Shown here in pieces: positions 17,811 to 24,951 of a stretch of DNA of 42,099 nucleotides (its first letter is position 1; each line of letters opens with the position of its first letter). Origin of the DNA: an uncultured Chitinophagales bacterium (lineage in GTDB: Bacteria > Bacteroidota > Bacteroidia > Chitinophagales > JAHDHT01); contig CALHDG010000197.1 in NCBI GenBank assembly GCA_938023075.1, forward strand, positions 1 to 42,099, given 5' to 3'. The notes below the pieces were generated by a model. The model worked only from the letters and a program-made list of their open reading frames with translations. It was not told the DNA's origin and did no database searches. A program made the position numbers and the translations under genes.

Positions 17811-19814
17811 TTAAAATTTTTCTATAAATTCTTTAAAATCGCTGAAGTTGGGGCGGCGGTCTTTTAACCATTGGAAACCGTTTAGTTTTAATTGAAAGGG
17901 TTGTACTTTATCAATTGGATTTAAGGTGGCTTTTGCTTCGGATATAAATTTAATTTTATTCACTTGTTGATCTTCATCAAAAACAATTTGCATGGTATCG
18001 CAAGCGGCTTGATTGACGGCAGTGAAGGCTTCATTTTCATTTTTTACAAAATAGATGCTTTCGGCATTTTTGTATACAAACATATCTTCAATGTTGCCTT
18101 CCTTAAATTTGCCTGTTAAATAATTGCCTTTTACCTGATCGAATAGATTTGGAAAAGTTATGGTGCCGATGTAAGCATTATTAATCAATTTAACACTATC
18201 TAACTCGTTTTTGGTGGTATGTAAACGAATGGTATCTCCTGAAAGTTGACTATCGTTTACCCAAACAACCGGTTTGTAATGAAAGTGAAAAGTTGAATCG
18301 ACCCCATCATAATACAATGAATCACAAACCGATTGCATGTCTCTTTTAAAAACACTTACTTCTTTAAAAGCCACAAAACTACGGCTGCTATCGGCTTGTT
18401 CGCCCGTCATTAAGCTAAGCAAGGTATCTGCTTTAATAAATAAACTATCTTTGTCTAACTCGTAAATTAAAAATGGATTTTCAGTTACCAAAATAAAATC
18501 ATCCTCTTTGCTGTACTCTAAATAATTGCCCGAAAGCATGATGTGTTGTGCCGTATCTTTAAATATAATATTTCCAAATGCCTTACCTGTGCCTTCGTTT
18601 TGATTAAAGCCTAAGGTATCTGCCCAAATAGTTGCTCCATTTTCGTCAACCGTTACGGCATTTCCAATAATTTCTCCTTCACCACTTTGTTCGTTAAATA
18701 TTACATGATTGCCGGCAAGTTGTTTGCCTTCATTAATAATGTAAGCTCTTCCAATTACTTCTACTTCGCCACTTGTGCGGTTAAATAAAATGGTGTCTCC
18801 TTCAATTTCGGTTTTTTCATCGTAATAGTAGGCGTTGCCAAAAGCTTTACCTTTGCCGGTATCATCATTAAATAAAAGTTGTTTGCCCATAATTTCAGCT
18901 CCCTTATTATTTACATAAGCGTTGCCAAAAGCTTCGCCTTGGTTGGTTTGCTGATTATAAAATATGGTATCGGCTTCAACATATAACGAATCTTTTTGAA
19001 CAATGGCATTGCCATAGGCACGGCTCAAATTTTTTGTGCCATTGTAATACAGACTATCGGCTTCAATATAGTATTCGCCAAAAATTTTAGTCCGGTTTCC
19101 AAAGTTTGCCACATTATTTTTCATATCAAAATAACCACCATCTCCAACAATAGTGTTGGTTTGTGTAACTACCTCAGAAGGTCCAAAATACAAAGCAATT
19201 TCGGTATCTAAATTATGATTGAGTGAATCGGTTGTCAGTTGATAGTCCGGATGAATTAAGCGTACACTGTCTTTATAAATTACATCGTTGGTATTGCCAT
19301 AATAGTGTGCTTCTCTGCTGGTTAATATGGTAGAATCTCTAACTATTTCTCCACCGGTAGTATAATAGCCATATTTAGTTTTGCTGTTGTAGCTTAATTG
19401 GTTGCTGCTTATTTGTGTATTGCCATTAATTAAAATGGCATCTCCATTTAAAGTGGCTTGCCCTGTGTTGATTTTATAATTCATTTTTTGACAACTAATT
19501 TGAATGGAATCGCCTTGCTCCATTATTACATTACCCATTGCCAGAAAACGCCCTTCTTCTACATATTGGTAAACCGAATCACAAAAAAATATAATATCAC
19601 CTTGCCTAAGTTGAACATCGCCCACTAATTTTCTTGATTGGGTTTTGCCTGAATCGAGCGGTTCTAATTTTAGTGCATTAATAATTTGTAGCCGTTTGCT
19701 TTGCAGGCTGTCTTGTAAATTAGTTTGAGCTTTTGCCGGTAAGCCAAACATTACTATTAAAGTAATAAACGCCCAAACTATGTATACTGTATTTAATTGT
19801 TTTGACAAAAGCAT
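17811..19814 (-). CDS. OstA/LptA-like protein
   Basis: A 667-residue secreted protein: the signal peptide covers about residues 10-29 (VWAFITLIVMFGLPAKA). The N-terminal half (about 60-230) has OstA/LptA-type beta-strand repeats (VGDVQLRQGDIIFFCDSVYQ, AMGNVIMEQGDSIQISCQKM, GDAILINGNTQISSNQLSY), the fold that carries LPS between membranes. A run of six to seven ~30-residue repeats (18515-19098) extends the fold, followed by a C-terminal region with further strands. Likely periplasmic, in LPS or other lipid transport; it is much larger than LptA. The MCE gene lies upstream on the same strand, a pairing seen often in Bacteroidota, though the amidase gene often found between them is absent here and an RNA element takes its place. 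Confidence 0.8.
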   Translation of the reverse strand: MLLSKQLNTVYIVWAFITLIVMFGLPAKAQTNLQDSLQSKRLQIINALKLEPLDSGKTQSRKLVGDVQLRQGDIIFFCDSVYQYVEEGRFLAMGNVIMEQGDSIQISCQKMNYKINTGQATLNGDAILINGNTQISSNQLSYNSKTKYGYYTTGGEIVRDSTILTSREAHYYGNTNDVIYKDSVRLIHPDYQLTTDSLNHNLDTEIALYFGPSEVVTQTNTIVGDGGYFDMKNNVANFGNRTKIFGEYYIEADSLYYNGTKNLSRAYGNAIVQKDSLYVEADTIFYNQQTNQGEAFGNAYVNNKGAEIMGKQLLFNDDTGKGKAFGNAYYYDEKTEIEGDTILFNRTSGEVEVIGRAYIINEGKQLAGNHVIFNEQSGEGEIIGNAVTVDENGATIWADTLGFNQNEGTGKAFGNIIFKDTAQHIMLSGNYLEYSKEDDFILVTENPFLIYELDKDSLFIKADTLLSLMTGEQADSSRSFVAFKEVSVFKRDMQSVCDSLYYDGVDSTFHFHYKPVVWVNDSQLSGDTIRLHTTKNELDSVKLINNAYIGTITFPNLFDQVKGNYLTGKFKEGNIEDMFVYKNAESIYFVKNENEAFTAVNQAACDTMQIVFDEDQQVNKIKFISEAKATLNPIDKVQPFQLKLNGFQWLKDRRPNFSDFKEFIEKF
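18515..19098 (-). repeat. Tandem ~30-residue repeats in the OstA-like protein
   Basis: Six clear units and a weaker seventh, each about 87-93 bp, with consensus ADTIxFNxxTGxGxAFGNAYV. Examples are EADTIFYNQQTNQGEAFGNA, GDTILFNRTSGEVEVIGRAY and WADTLGFNQNEGTGKAFGNI. Period and strand pattern suit a stacked beta-jellyroll that lengthens a groove. Units differ in sequence, so they are old rather than freshly duplicated. Confidence 0.75.
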
Positions 19815-19919
19815 TTTTTTGAGATGTAGAGCTATGTAGTTTTAACTGTTAAATTGATTATTTTTGTTATGCTGCTATAAAAATAGGAGCCTAATTGAAG
19901 CCGGCTGAAGTTTGAATTT

Positions 19920-19995
19920 TAGCCCCGATTGCAGTGGTTATGCTGCAGAAGCATGGCATTGTAGCCAAGCCGCAGCATTTGAACGGAAAGCGGGG
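19920..19995 (+). ncRNA. Flavo-1-like structured RNA, copy 3
   Basis: TAGCCCCGATTGCAGTGG opens the core and GAACGGAAAGCGGGG closes it; the inner stem is ATGCTGC (19940-19946) / GCAGCAT (19972-19978). GGTTCGCTTCAAAA follows at about 20020, as in the other copies. The left terminal repeat and conserved 5' segment of copies 1, 2 and 4 are absent, so the core can occur without the full element. It lies between the OstA-like gene and the MCE gene, antisense to both. Confidence 0.6.
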
Positions 19996-20086
19996 AGCGC
20001 GTTTCTAAATGATCTTGTCGGTTCGCTTCAAAAAAAAATCCAAATTTTTTGTACTCAAATTAATTATAATAATATTATATGCATAT

Positions 20087-21181
20087 TTAATTATTAGCTT
20101 TGTCTGCTTTTCTTTCTAACTTCTTTTGCTCTTTTTGTTCTTTGGTTTTGCGTTCTATTAACGAAAATTGAACGTATTTTTTGGGGTTATCTTTTAAATC
20201 ATTTAATAAATTATCTAAACTGAGGGTGGTATTTTCAATTTTATTATAGAGGTCTTCATCACTTAGTAGCGCACCAATGGTTCCTTTTCCATTATTTACC
20301 TGCCCTAAAATTTGTTCTAATTCTGATATGGTTAATTTTGCTTTTTCAACCGTTTCGGTTAATTCCATTGTTGCAAATTTATCGGTTATAATACTTACGT
20401 TACGCACTACCGAATCTACATTAGACATAATTGAGGTGATTTTATTGGCGTTGTTATCTAATAAATAATTTATTTTTGAATTCGTTTCTCCTAAGTTGCC
20501 GGTTATAGTGTCAACATTTGCGAGAATGTTTTTTAAGTTTTGTTGTTCCTCATCAATTAGCTTGTTTAGCTTTAAGGTAGTTTTATCAAATTCGCCCAAA
20601 ATATTTTCAATACTGCCTATGCTTTGTGTAATGTTGTTTTGAGTATTAGTATCGAAAACGCCTTTTATAACGTTTAAGATCGAATCGATGGAGCCTAACA
20701 TATTGTCTGCTTTTTCACGAACCGGGCGCACTTCTTCGGCAACTTGTGTGGTTAGGTCTTTCTGATTATCGCCATACAAGGTATCGCCCGACATTGCCAA
20801 TTGATTTTTAGGGATTCTATTGCGTAAAAATCCATCGGTCGTTTGCATTAAATTTATGGCTTTATCACTAATTAAACCGGTGCTGTATATTTGAGCAATC
20901 GATTCTTTACTTAGCGGAACGGCATTATCTACCAGAATGGTTGCCAATATTTTGTCGGCATTATTTGGTATTAATTCCAACGATTCTACTAAACCAACTG
21001 CCAAACCTTTATAATGCACCGGACTGGAAGCTACCAAGCCTTGTACATCATCGTACAACACATAATAGATACTTTGCGAACTAAACAAATTTTTGCCTTG
21101 CAAATAACGATAGCCTAATATAAAAATAGCTAGTGCCACTAAAGTCAATAAGCCTACTTTTAATTCGTTTGAAATTTTCAT
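20087..21181 (-). CDS. MCE/MlaD-family lipid transport protein
   Basis: A 364-residue protein anchored by one N-terminal membrane helix (about 8-26, VGLLTLVALAIFILGYRYL). The MCE domain follows (about 36-115: YYVLYDDVQGLVASSPVHYK, GLAVGLVESLEL, ILVDNAVPLS, IYSTGLISDKAINL), the substrate-binding module of phospholipid shuttles such as Mla. Residues ~155-330 form long helices with many Asn/Ile heptad positions, as in MCE proteins that build needle-like assemblies. The tail is Lys/Glu-rich. Its permease and ATPase partners (MlaE/MlaF) are not in this window. OstA-like is the next gene on the same strand. Confidence 0.88.
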   Translation of the reverse strand: MKISNELKVGLLTLVALAIFILGYRYLQGKNLFSSQSIYYVLYDDVQGLVASSPVHYKGLAVGLVESLELIPNNADKILATILVDNAVPLSKESIAQIYSTGLISDKAINLMQTTDGFLRNRIPKNQLAMSGDTLYGDNQKDLTTQVAEEVRPVREKADNMLGSIDSILNVIKGVFDTNTQNNITQSIGSIENILGEFDKTTLKLNKLIDEEQQNLKNILANVDTITGNLGETNSKINYLLDNNANKITSIMSNVDSVVRNVSIITDKFATMELTETVEKAKLTISELEQILGQVNNGKGTIGALLSDEDLYNKIENTTLSLDNLLNDLKDNPKKYVQFSLIERKTKEQKEQKKLERKADKANN

Positions 21182-21497
21182 TTAATTAGATTGTGTGCTT
21201 AATCAAACACTCTTTTTATTTGTTTCAAAGATAGTTAAATATTGAAGGCTTTTTCAAATGCTGAAATATATTTTATACTTTTTTCACGAAGGTTATTGCA
21301 CCTATACTACTTCAAAAAATAGTTCTATGGCACCCACTATGCAGTAATTTTTTTATTGTTTAAGTAGTTAGTTAGGCTACTACTGTTAGTTAATTTGGTA
21401 AAATAAGAACGATTACTTCATTAGAGAACTGCTTGTATATTAATCAGTAAAAAGGAAAAAGAAACTATCAAATACGAAGTTATTTTATCCGTGTTGC
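21182..21497. other. Non-coding stretch between MCE gene and caspase-like lipoprotein
   Basis: AT-rich, without coding potential. It holds one copy of a 49-bp dispersed repeat at 21381-21429. Confidence 0.5.
21381..21429 (+). repeat. 49-bp dispersed repeat, copy A
   Basis: Matches 23964-24012 at 43 of 49 positions without gaps; shared words include TTAATTTGG and AGAACGATTACTTC. Non-coding in both places. Confidence 0.75.
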
Positions 21498-22412
21498 TTA
21501 CCATCCGGTTCTGAATAATCTGCTAGCTCCTTTCAATCCACATTTTTGATATTTGTGGTACGATTTACCGATTGCTTCTTTTATCTCATTTTCCTCTTTT
21601 AGCATAATCCACGAGTCAATTAATGAATTGGCTACGTAGGCTTCAGGTGTCATTAAATTGGTCGTCATTAATAATGGGTAACCTTTTGCATGTTTTAAAT
21701 GATCGACAAAATATTTATGAGACACACAACCAATTACCGCAACGTCTCTTACTTTTTCATCGGCTGTTTCTACAAATTCCATTTCATAGTCCATTAATCC
21801 ATTGTGTCCGTTGAAGACCAACAAATCGGCATGGCTTCCGAGTTTTATTGTGTCTTCTTCTATTATAATTTCCTCTTTTACTATACCTGCTACGGAGTTT
21901 AAAAAATCTGCTAAACAGGCTTTCATTTTATCTCCTCTATAGGCATCTGCTATTAAGTAAGTTTTTGCTTTATTCGGATATTCTCTATACAAAATAATTC
22001 TTTCTAAAATGTTATTATCGATGTTTTTTGATGATCTAATGAATGTCCACGAACTTTTGTTTTTAAAATAATTTTTTATCCCATACATAGCTCCCCAATA
22101 CAGATTGTTGCGTAAATCACGTCCATTACCAAGTTTTCTACTAACGGGTACAATGCCTTGGTTTTTATTATCACACAAAGGCACCAACAAATGAATAGTT
22201 ATTGGAGTGCCTTTATCTATTTTTGCTTTCAGTTTTTGAACGTTGTCTTGCCTCTCAAAGGTTGTATATGTTTTATTGGCTTGTTGTTCTACTTCTTTTT
22301 GAATATTTAAAGTGTCAGGCGCATTCGATACTTTAGCGGTGTTTTCAGTGCTGCAACTGCAGGTAATGAAACAAAAAAGGGTTAATGGAATTATTGATTT
22401 AAAATTTTTCAA
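21498..22412 (-). CDS. Lipoprotein with caspase/gingipain-like (clan CD) signature
   Basis: A 304-residue protein. The N-terminus MKNFKSIIPLTLFCFITCSC is a lipoprotein-type signal with Cys18 or Cys20 as possible lipidation site. The mature part has alternating strands and helices; hydrophobic strand + GHxG at 197-204 (LLVFNGHNG, His203) and a following strand + Cys at 224-230 (VAVIGCV, Cys229) reproduce the His/Cys order of clan CD peptidases (caspases, gingipains). Conserved-looking segments WGAMYGIKNYFK, YLIADAYRGDKMKACLADFL, TTNLMTPEAY and YHKYQKCGLKGASRLF recall a widespread uncharacterised family. Peptidase activity is inference; the fold could be retained without it. It lies between the MCE gene and the second ATPase; no partner gene is evident. 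Confidence 0.6.
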   Translation of the reverse strand: MKNFKSIIPLTLFCFITCSCSTENTAKVSNAPDTLNIQKEVEQQANKTYTTFERQDNVQKLKAKIDKGTPITIHLLVPLCDNKNQGIVPVSRKLGNGRDLRNNLYWGAMYGIKNYFKNKSSWTFIRSSKNIDNNILERIILYREYPNKAKTYLIADAYRGDKMKACLADFLNSVAGIVKEEIIIEEDTIKLGSHADLLVFNGHNGLMDYEMEFVETADEKVRDVAVIGCVSHKYFVDHLKHAKGYPLLMTTNLMTPEAYVANSLIDSWIMLKEENEIKEAIGKSYHKYQKCGLKGASRLFRTGW

Positions 22413-22490
22413 AATAATTTCAATATTATTATATTTTCAGATATCACATATTATGTATTAAACGAATAGGCTACTAAAATTGTATTACTG

Positions 22491-23690
22491 TTATGTACCC
22501 ATCCATTTCCAAAAAGGTATAATTTCAACTTTGCCAATTCCTTTTATTTTATAACTGTCCTCTTCGTTATAGGTTATCAGTTTTGCTTTCTTCAAATTAA
22601 AAAATTGCATCGCCTCTGCCAAACCATTAAATTCCCTATCTTTATTATGCCTGTCGAGCTGCCAACAAACTTGGTATAAGTGGTGCTTGCCTTTATCTAC
22701 TACTACAAAGTCGCATTCATTTTTTTCCTGAAAATAATAAATTTCAGGATGCGTATGTCTTAAATGCATATACACCATATTTTCTAATATGCGTCCAAAA
22801 TCGTCACTCAATTGTGTGCTGTTTTGTTTTGCAAATGCATGGTCAACTATATACACTTTTTTAGGATTATTTTGCTGCTTTTTTACGCTGTAGGTAAAGC
22901 GGGGTATAATGTAAATAAGATAAGCATTAACTAACATATTGGTATAATCAACAACCGATTTTACTGATTTAATTTGATAGTTTTTTGCCATACGGCTTAA
23001 GGTAAAGGGCCGGGCTAAATTATTAATTAAGTGTAATGCCACTTTATTAAAATCGGGTAAATTTCGCAGTCTATACCTAACGGCAATATCTCTTTGAACT
23101 ATATCATTGTACAATTCGTGATGATAGGTAGGCATTTTATATTTTAAGGCTTCTGGAAAACCACCGGCTTTAAAATAGCCATCAAAAGAAGTTTTACAAG
23201 GTTTTTGTTTTTTAAAATTTAAGTATTCTTTATATGAAAATGGAAATAATTCAAAAGTTAAATGCCTGCCGGTTAGCAAAGTGCCTAGCTCTTTGCTTAA
23301 TAACTGTGCATTAGAACCGGTTATATAAATCTGCTTTTTTCGTTCTACCGCATGCCTAACATACTTTTCCCATCCTTTTACTTGTTGTATTTCATCATAT
23401 TGAAACTGTTGTTTATCTGTCCAAATTTCTTCTAAGGTATAAAAGTCAGCTACTTCAAAATCTGAGAGGCGAGGATCATCAAAATGTAGATATGCTGCAT
23501 TTGTTTTTTTTTGATGGTGCAATAGTTTCATTAAGGTACTTTTCCCTGATCTGCGGATGCCAGACAGTACAATAGCTTTTGGTAAACCAACGGGTATTTC
23601 ATTAAAAACAGTCCGGTTTATCCATTGTTTTTTATCAATAAAATAAGCATTTTGTTGGTTAGTTACTTGTAGCAATTGCGATTTTATCAT
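22491..23690 (-). CDS. AAA+ ATPase with DUF4143-type C-terminal domain
   Basis: A protein of about 399 residues. ATG at 23690 is preferred over an in-frame TTG at 23708 because the candidate -7 box overlaps the latter. Walker A GIRRSGKS (44-51), Walker B FQYDE (96-100), and IYITGSNAQLLS (121-132) are AAA_14 features; DUF4143 follows (about 190-345) with wHTH-like LARPFTLSRMAKNY. The C-terminal nuclease-like fold has ECDFVV (Asp327) but YQVCW (340-343) where active nucleases carry E/Q-x-K, so catalysis is doubtful; Q-V-C is common in this family. Role unknown. Its upstream region carries an exact 23-bp-period tandem array, parallel to the array before the other ATPase at 6725. Confidence 0.85.
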   Translation of the reverse strand: MIKSQLLQVTNQQNAYFIDKKQWINRTVFNEIPVGLPKAIVLSGIRRSGKSTLMKLLHHQKKTNAAYLHFDDPRLSDFEVADFYTLEEIWTDKQQFQYDEIQQVKGWEKYVRHAVERKKQIYITGSNAQLLSKELGTLLTGRHLTFELFPFSYKEYLNFKKQKPCKTSFDGYFKAGGFPEALKYKMPTYHHELYNDIVQRDIAVRYRLRNLPDFNKVALHLINNLARPFTLSRMAKNYQIKSVKSVVDYTNMLVNAYLIYIIPRFTYSVKKQQNNPKKVYIVDHAFAKQNSTQLSDDFGRILENMVYMHLRHTHPEIYYFQEKNECDFVVVDKGKHHLYQVCWQLDRHNKDREFNGLAEAMQFFNLKKAKLITYNEEDSYKIKGIGKVEIIPFWKWMGT

Positions 23691-23705
23691 CTTTCGATAT
23701 TTGCC

Positions 23706-23736
23706 CAAAGGTAGTATTATTTATTAGCAATATCAA
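23706..23736 (-). promoter_or_regulatory. Candidate promoter of the second ATPase
   Basis: On the minus strand TTG (23736-23734), a 20-bp spacer, then TACCTTTG (23713-23706), an exact TAnnTTTG -7 box. Transcription would start about 9 nt before the ATG at 23690. The -33 part lies inside the first 23-bp repeat, so the array continues upstream from the promoter. Confidence 0.45.
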
Positions 23737-23860
23737 GTATCGTGTATTAGTAATATCAAATAACGTGTATTAGCAATATTAAATAACGTGTATTAGTAAT
23801 ATTATATAACGTGTATTGGCAATATATAAAAATATGTATTGCTAATACATATAAATTGAT
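23723..23860. repeat. 23-bp tandem array upstream of the second ATPase
   Basis: Units start at 23723, 23746, 23769, 23792, 23815 and 23838, exactly 23 bp apart. The core is ATTAGyAATATyA followed by AATAACGTGT in the better units. The TATTrGyAATA word is nearly self-complementary, and the last unit carries it inverted (GTATTGCTAATAC). There are no spacers, so it is not a CRISPR array. It resembles iterons or a multi-site operator. Confidence 0.93.
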
Positions 23861-24348
23861 TTGGAAAGATTTTATATTATTGTCTGACAGTGGATAGAGG
23901 ATAGAAGATGCTGAACAAGTGAAGTAGTTTGTAAGAATCTGTCAGATTGAAAAGAGTATTGCTTACTGTCGGTTAATTTGGCAAAATTAGAACGATTACT
24001 TCGTTATAGAACATAGCTTTGGCTATGCTTGATATCCTCCGCCTCGTACTCGTCCGAATTTTACTAAAATTTATCCGACACCATCAACTTGGCTGACAAC
24101 TTAGGCTAAAGTTAGTTGAAGTATTTGAGAGATACTGAGCATTTATTCCACTTCGCTCTATATGTTGAATCAAGTTCAGTACAAGTCTCAGTATAACGTG
24201 GTTGTAAATACTTAGACGGGTAGCCTAAATGTAGAAAACACAAAATTGAAGAATTTTCAATGTAATGATAATCAAAAATTTTGCAGGTTTGAAATTGCCT
24301 GCAAAAGGTAAGAGATAATTTTTAACGTGTCAAAATCTCCGCCAACGA
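23861..24348. other. Non-coding stretch beyond the tandem array
   Basis: Contains the 49-bp repeat copy B (23964-24012), a CATAGC/GCTATG hairpin just after it, and an ATACTGAG (24132-24139) / CTCAGTAT (24187-24194) inverted pair. No gene is supported; it looks like repeat debris. Confidence 0.4.
23964..24012 (+). repeat. 49-bp dispersed repeat, copy B
   Basis: Ungapped partner of 21381-21429, six mismatches. The two copies flank the caspase-like gene and the second ATPase in the same orientation. Confidence 0.75.
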
Positions 24349-24879
24349 TTAATCTAAAATCTTGAATCCAGATTTTTTATCGAAAGCCGCTTTTTGTGCA
24401 TCCGTCATATTTTCACGAAGTGCTTTTATCGTGTATCCGCCATATAATACATCATCACGTAAATACATCCAATCTACCACATCTTCAAAAACAACTTTCA
24501 GTTGGTCCCCTGCTTTAATATGGGTTAATTTTTTTGGTTCATTAGCAAGAAATCCCATCAAAGTATTGCTATTGTCATAACGCAAATTATCTAACCAAAT
24601 GTGCTCTTCTTCGGTAAAACTTCTGAAAACCATTTTTATGGAGTAGTTATAATTTTTATCATCTTTTGATTCATAGACATCCAAAAATTCTTTTTGCAAT
24701 GTTTTTTTGGCTTTTTCAATGCCTTGCTCAATAGCACGCTCTGTTGCTTTATCTAATTTATTGGTGTTTTTCGTTTTTGGGTTTTCCGCAGTTTCTTTGC
24801 TTTGATTGCAAGCTACCGTTAAGCAAAAAACAAGGCTAATTAGTAAAGGTGTCATTATTTTATTTATCTGATTTGTCAT
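24349..24879 (-). CDS. DUF2314-domain lipoprotein
   Basis: A 176-residue protein with a lipoprotein signal (LLISLVFCLTVAC, lipidated Cys about residue 24), a Lys/Asn-rich linker and a DUF2314 domain (about 65-165): EEHIWLDNLRYD, GFLANEP, IKAGDQLKVVFEDVVDWMYL and LYGGYTIKALRE are its hallmarks. The domain's function is unknown; in other bacteria it occurs in small exported proteins. It lies downstream of a terminator that separates it from the PDZ gene. Confidence 0.85.
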   Translation of the reverse strand: MTNQINKIMTPLLISLVFCLTVACNQSKETAENPKTKNTNKLDKATERAIEQGIEKAKKTLQKEFLDVYESKDDKNYNYSIKMVFRSFTEEEHIWLDNLRYDNSNTLMGFLANEPKKLTHIKAGDQLKVVFEDVVDWMYLRDDVLYGGYTIKALRENMTDAQKAAFDKKSGFKILD

Positions 24880-24894
24880 AATTGCGGCGAAAAT

Positions 24895-24932
24895 AAAAAA
24901 GCCTTGATAATTATTGAATCAACAAGGCTTTT
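24895..24932 (-). terminator. Terminator of the PDZ/T9SS gene
   Basis: AAAAGCCTTG and CAAGGCTTTT form a 10-bp perfect stem (24897-24906 with 24923-24932); on the minus strand it ends in a T run, 20 bp after the stop of the PDZ gene. Its symmetry could stop transcription from either side. Confidence 0.85.
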
Positions 24933-24951
24933 AAATTTAATTTAATTTCGT

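Noticed and set aside
19912-20097. Plus-strand open frame of 61 codons
   Set aside because: It covers RNA copy 3 and is explained by it; no homology pattern or start signal.
22491-23690. Second ATPase as an active PD-(D/E)XK nuclease
   Set aside because: The expected E/Q-x-K position reads Q-V-C, so the catalytic lysine is missing; only the fold resemblance is kept in the call.
23723-23860. CRISPR array
   Set aside because: The 23-bp units are contiguous with no unique spacers, and there are no cas genes in the window.
24132-24194. ATACTGAG/CTCAGTAT inverted pair as terminator or operator
   Set aside because: Arms are only 8 bp and 47 bp apart, with no T run and no nearby gene start.
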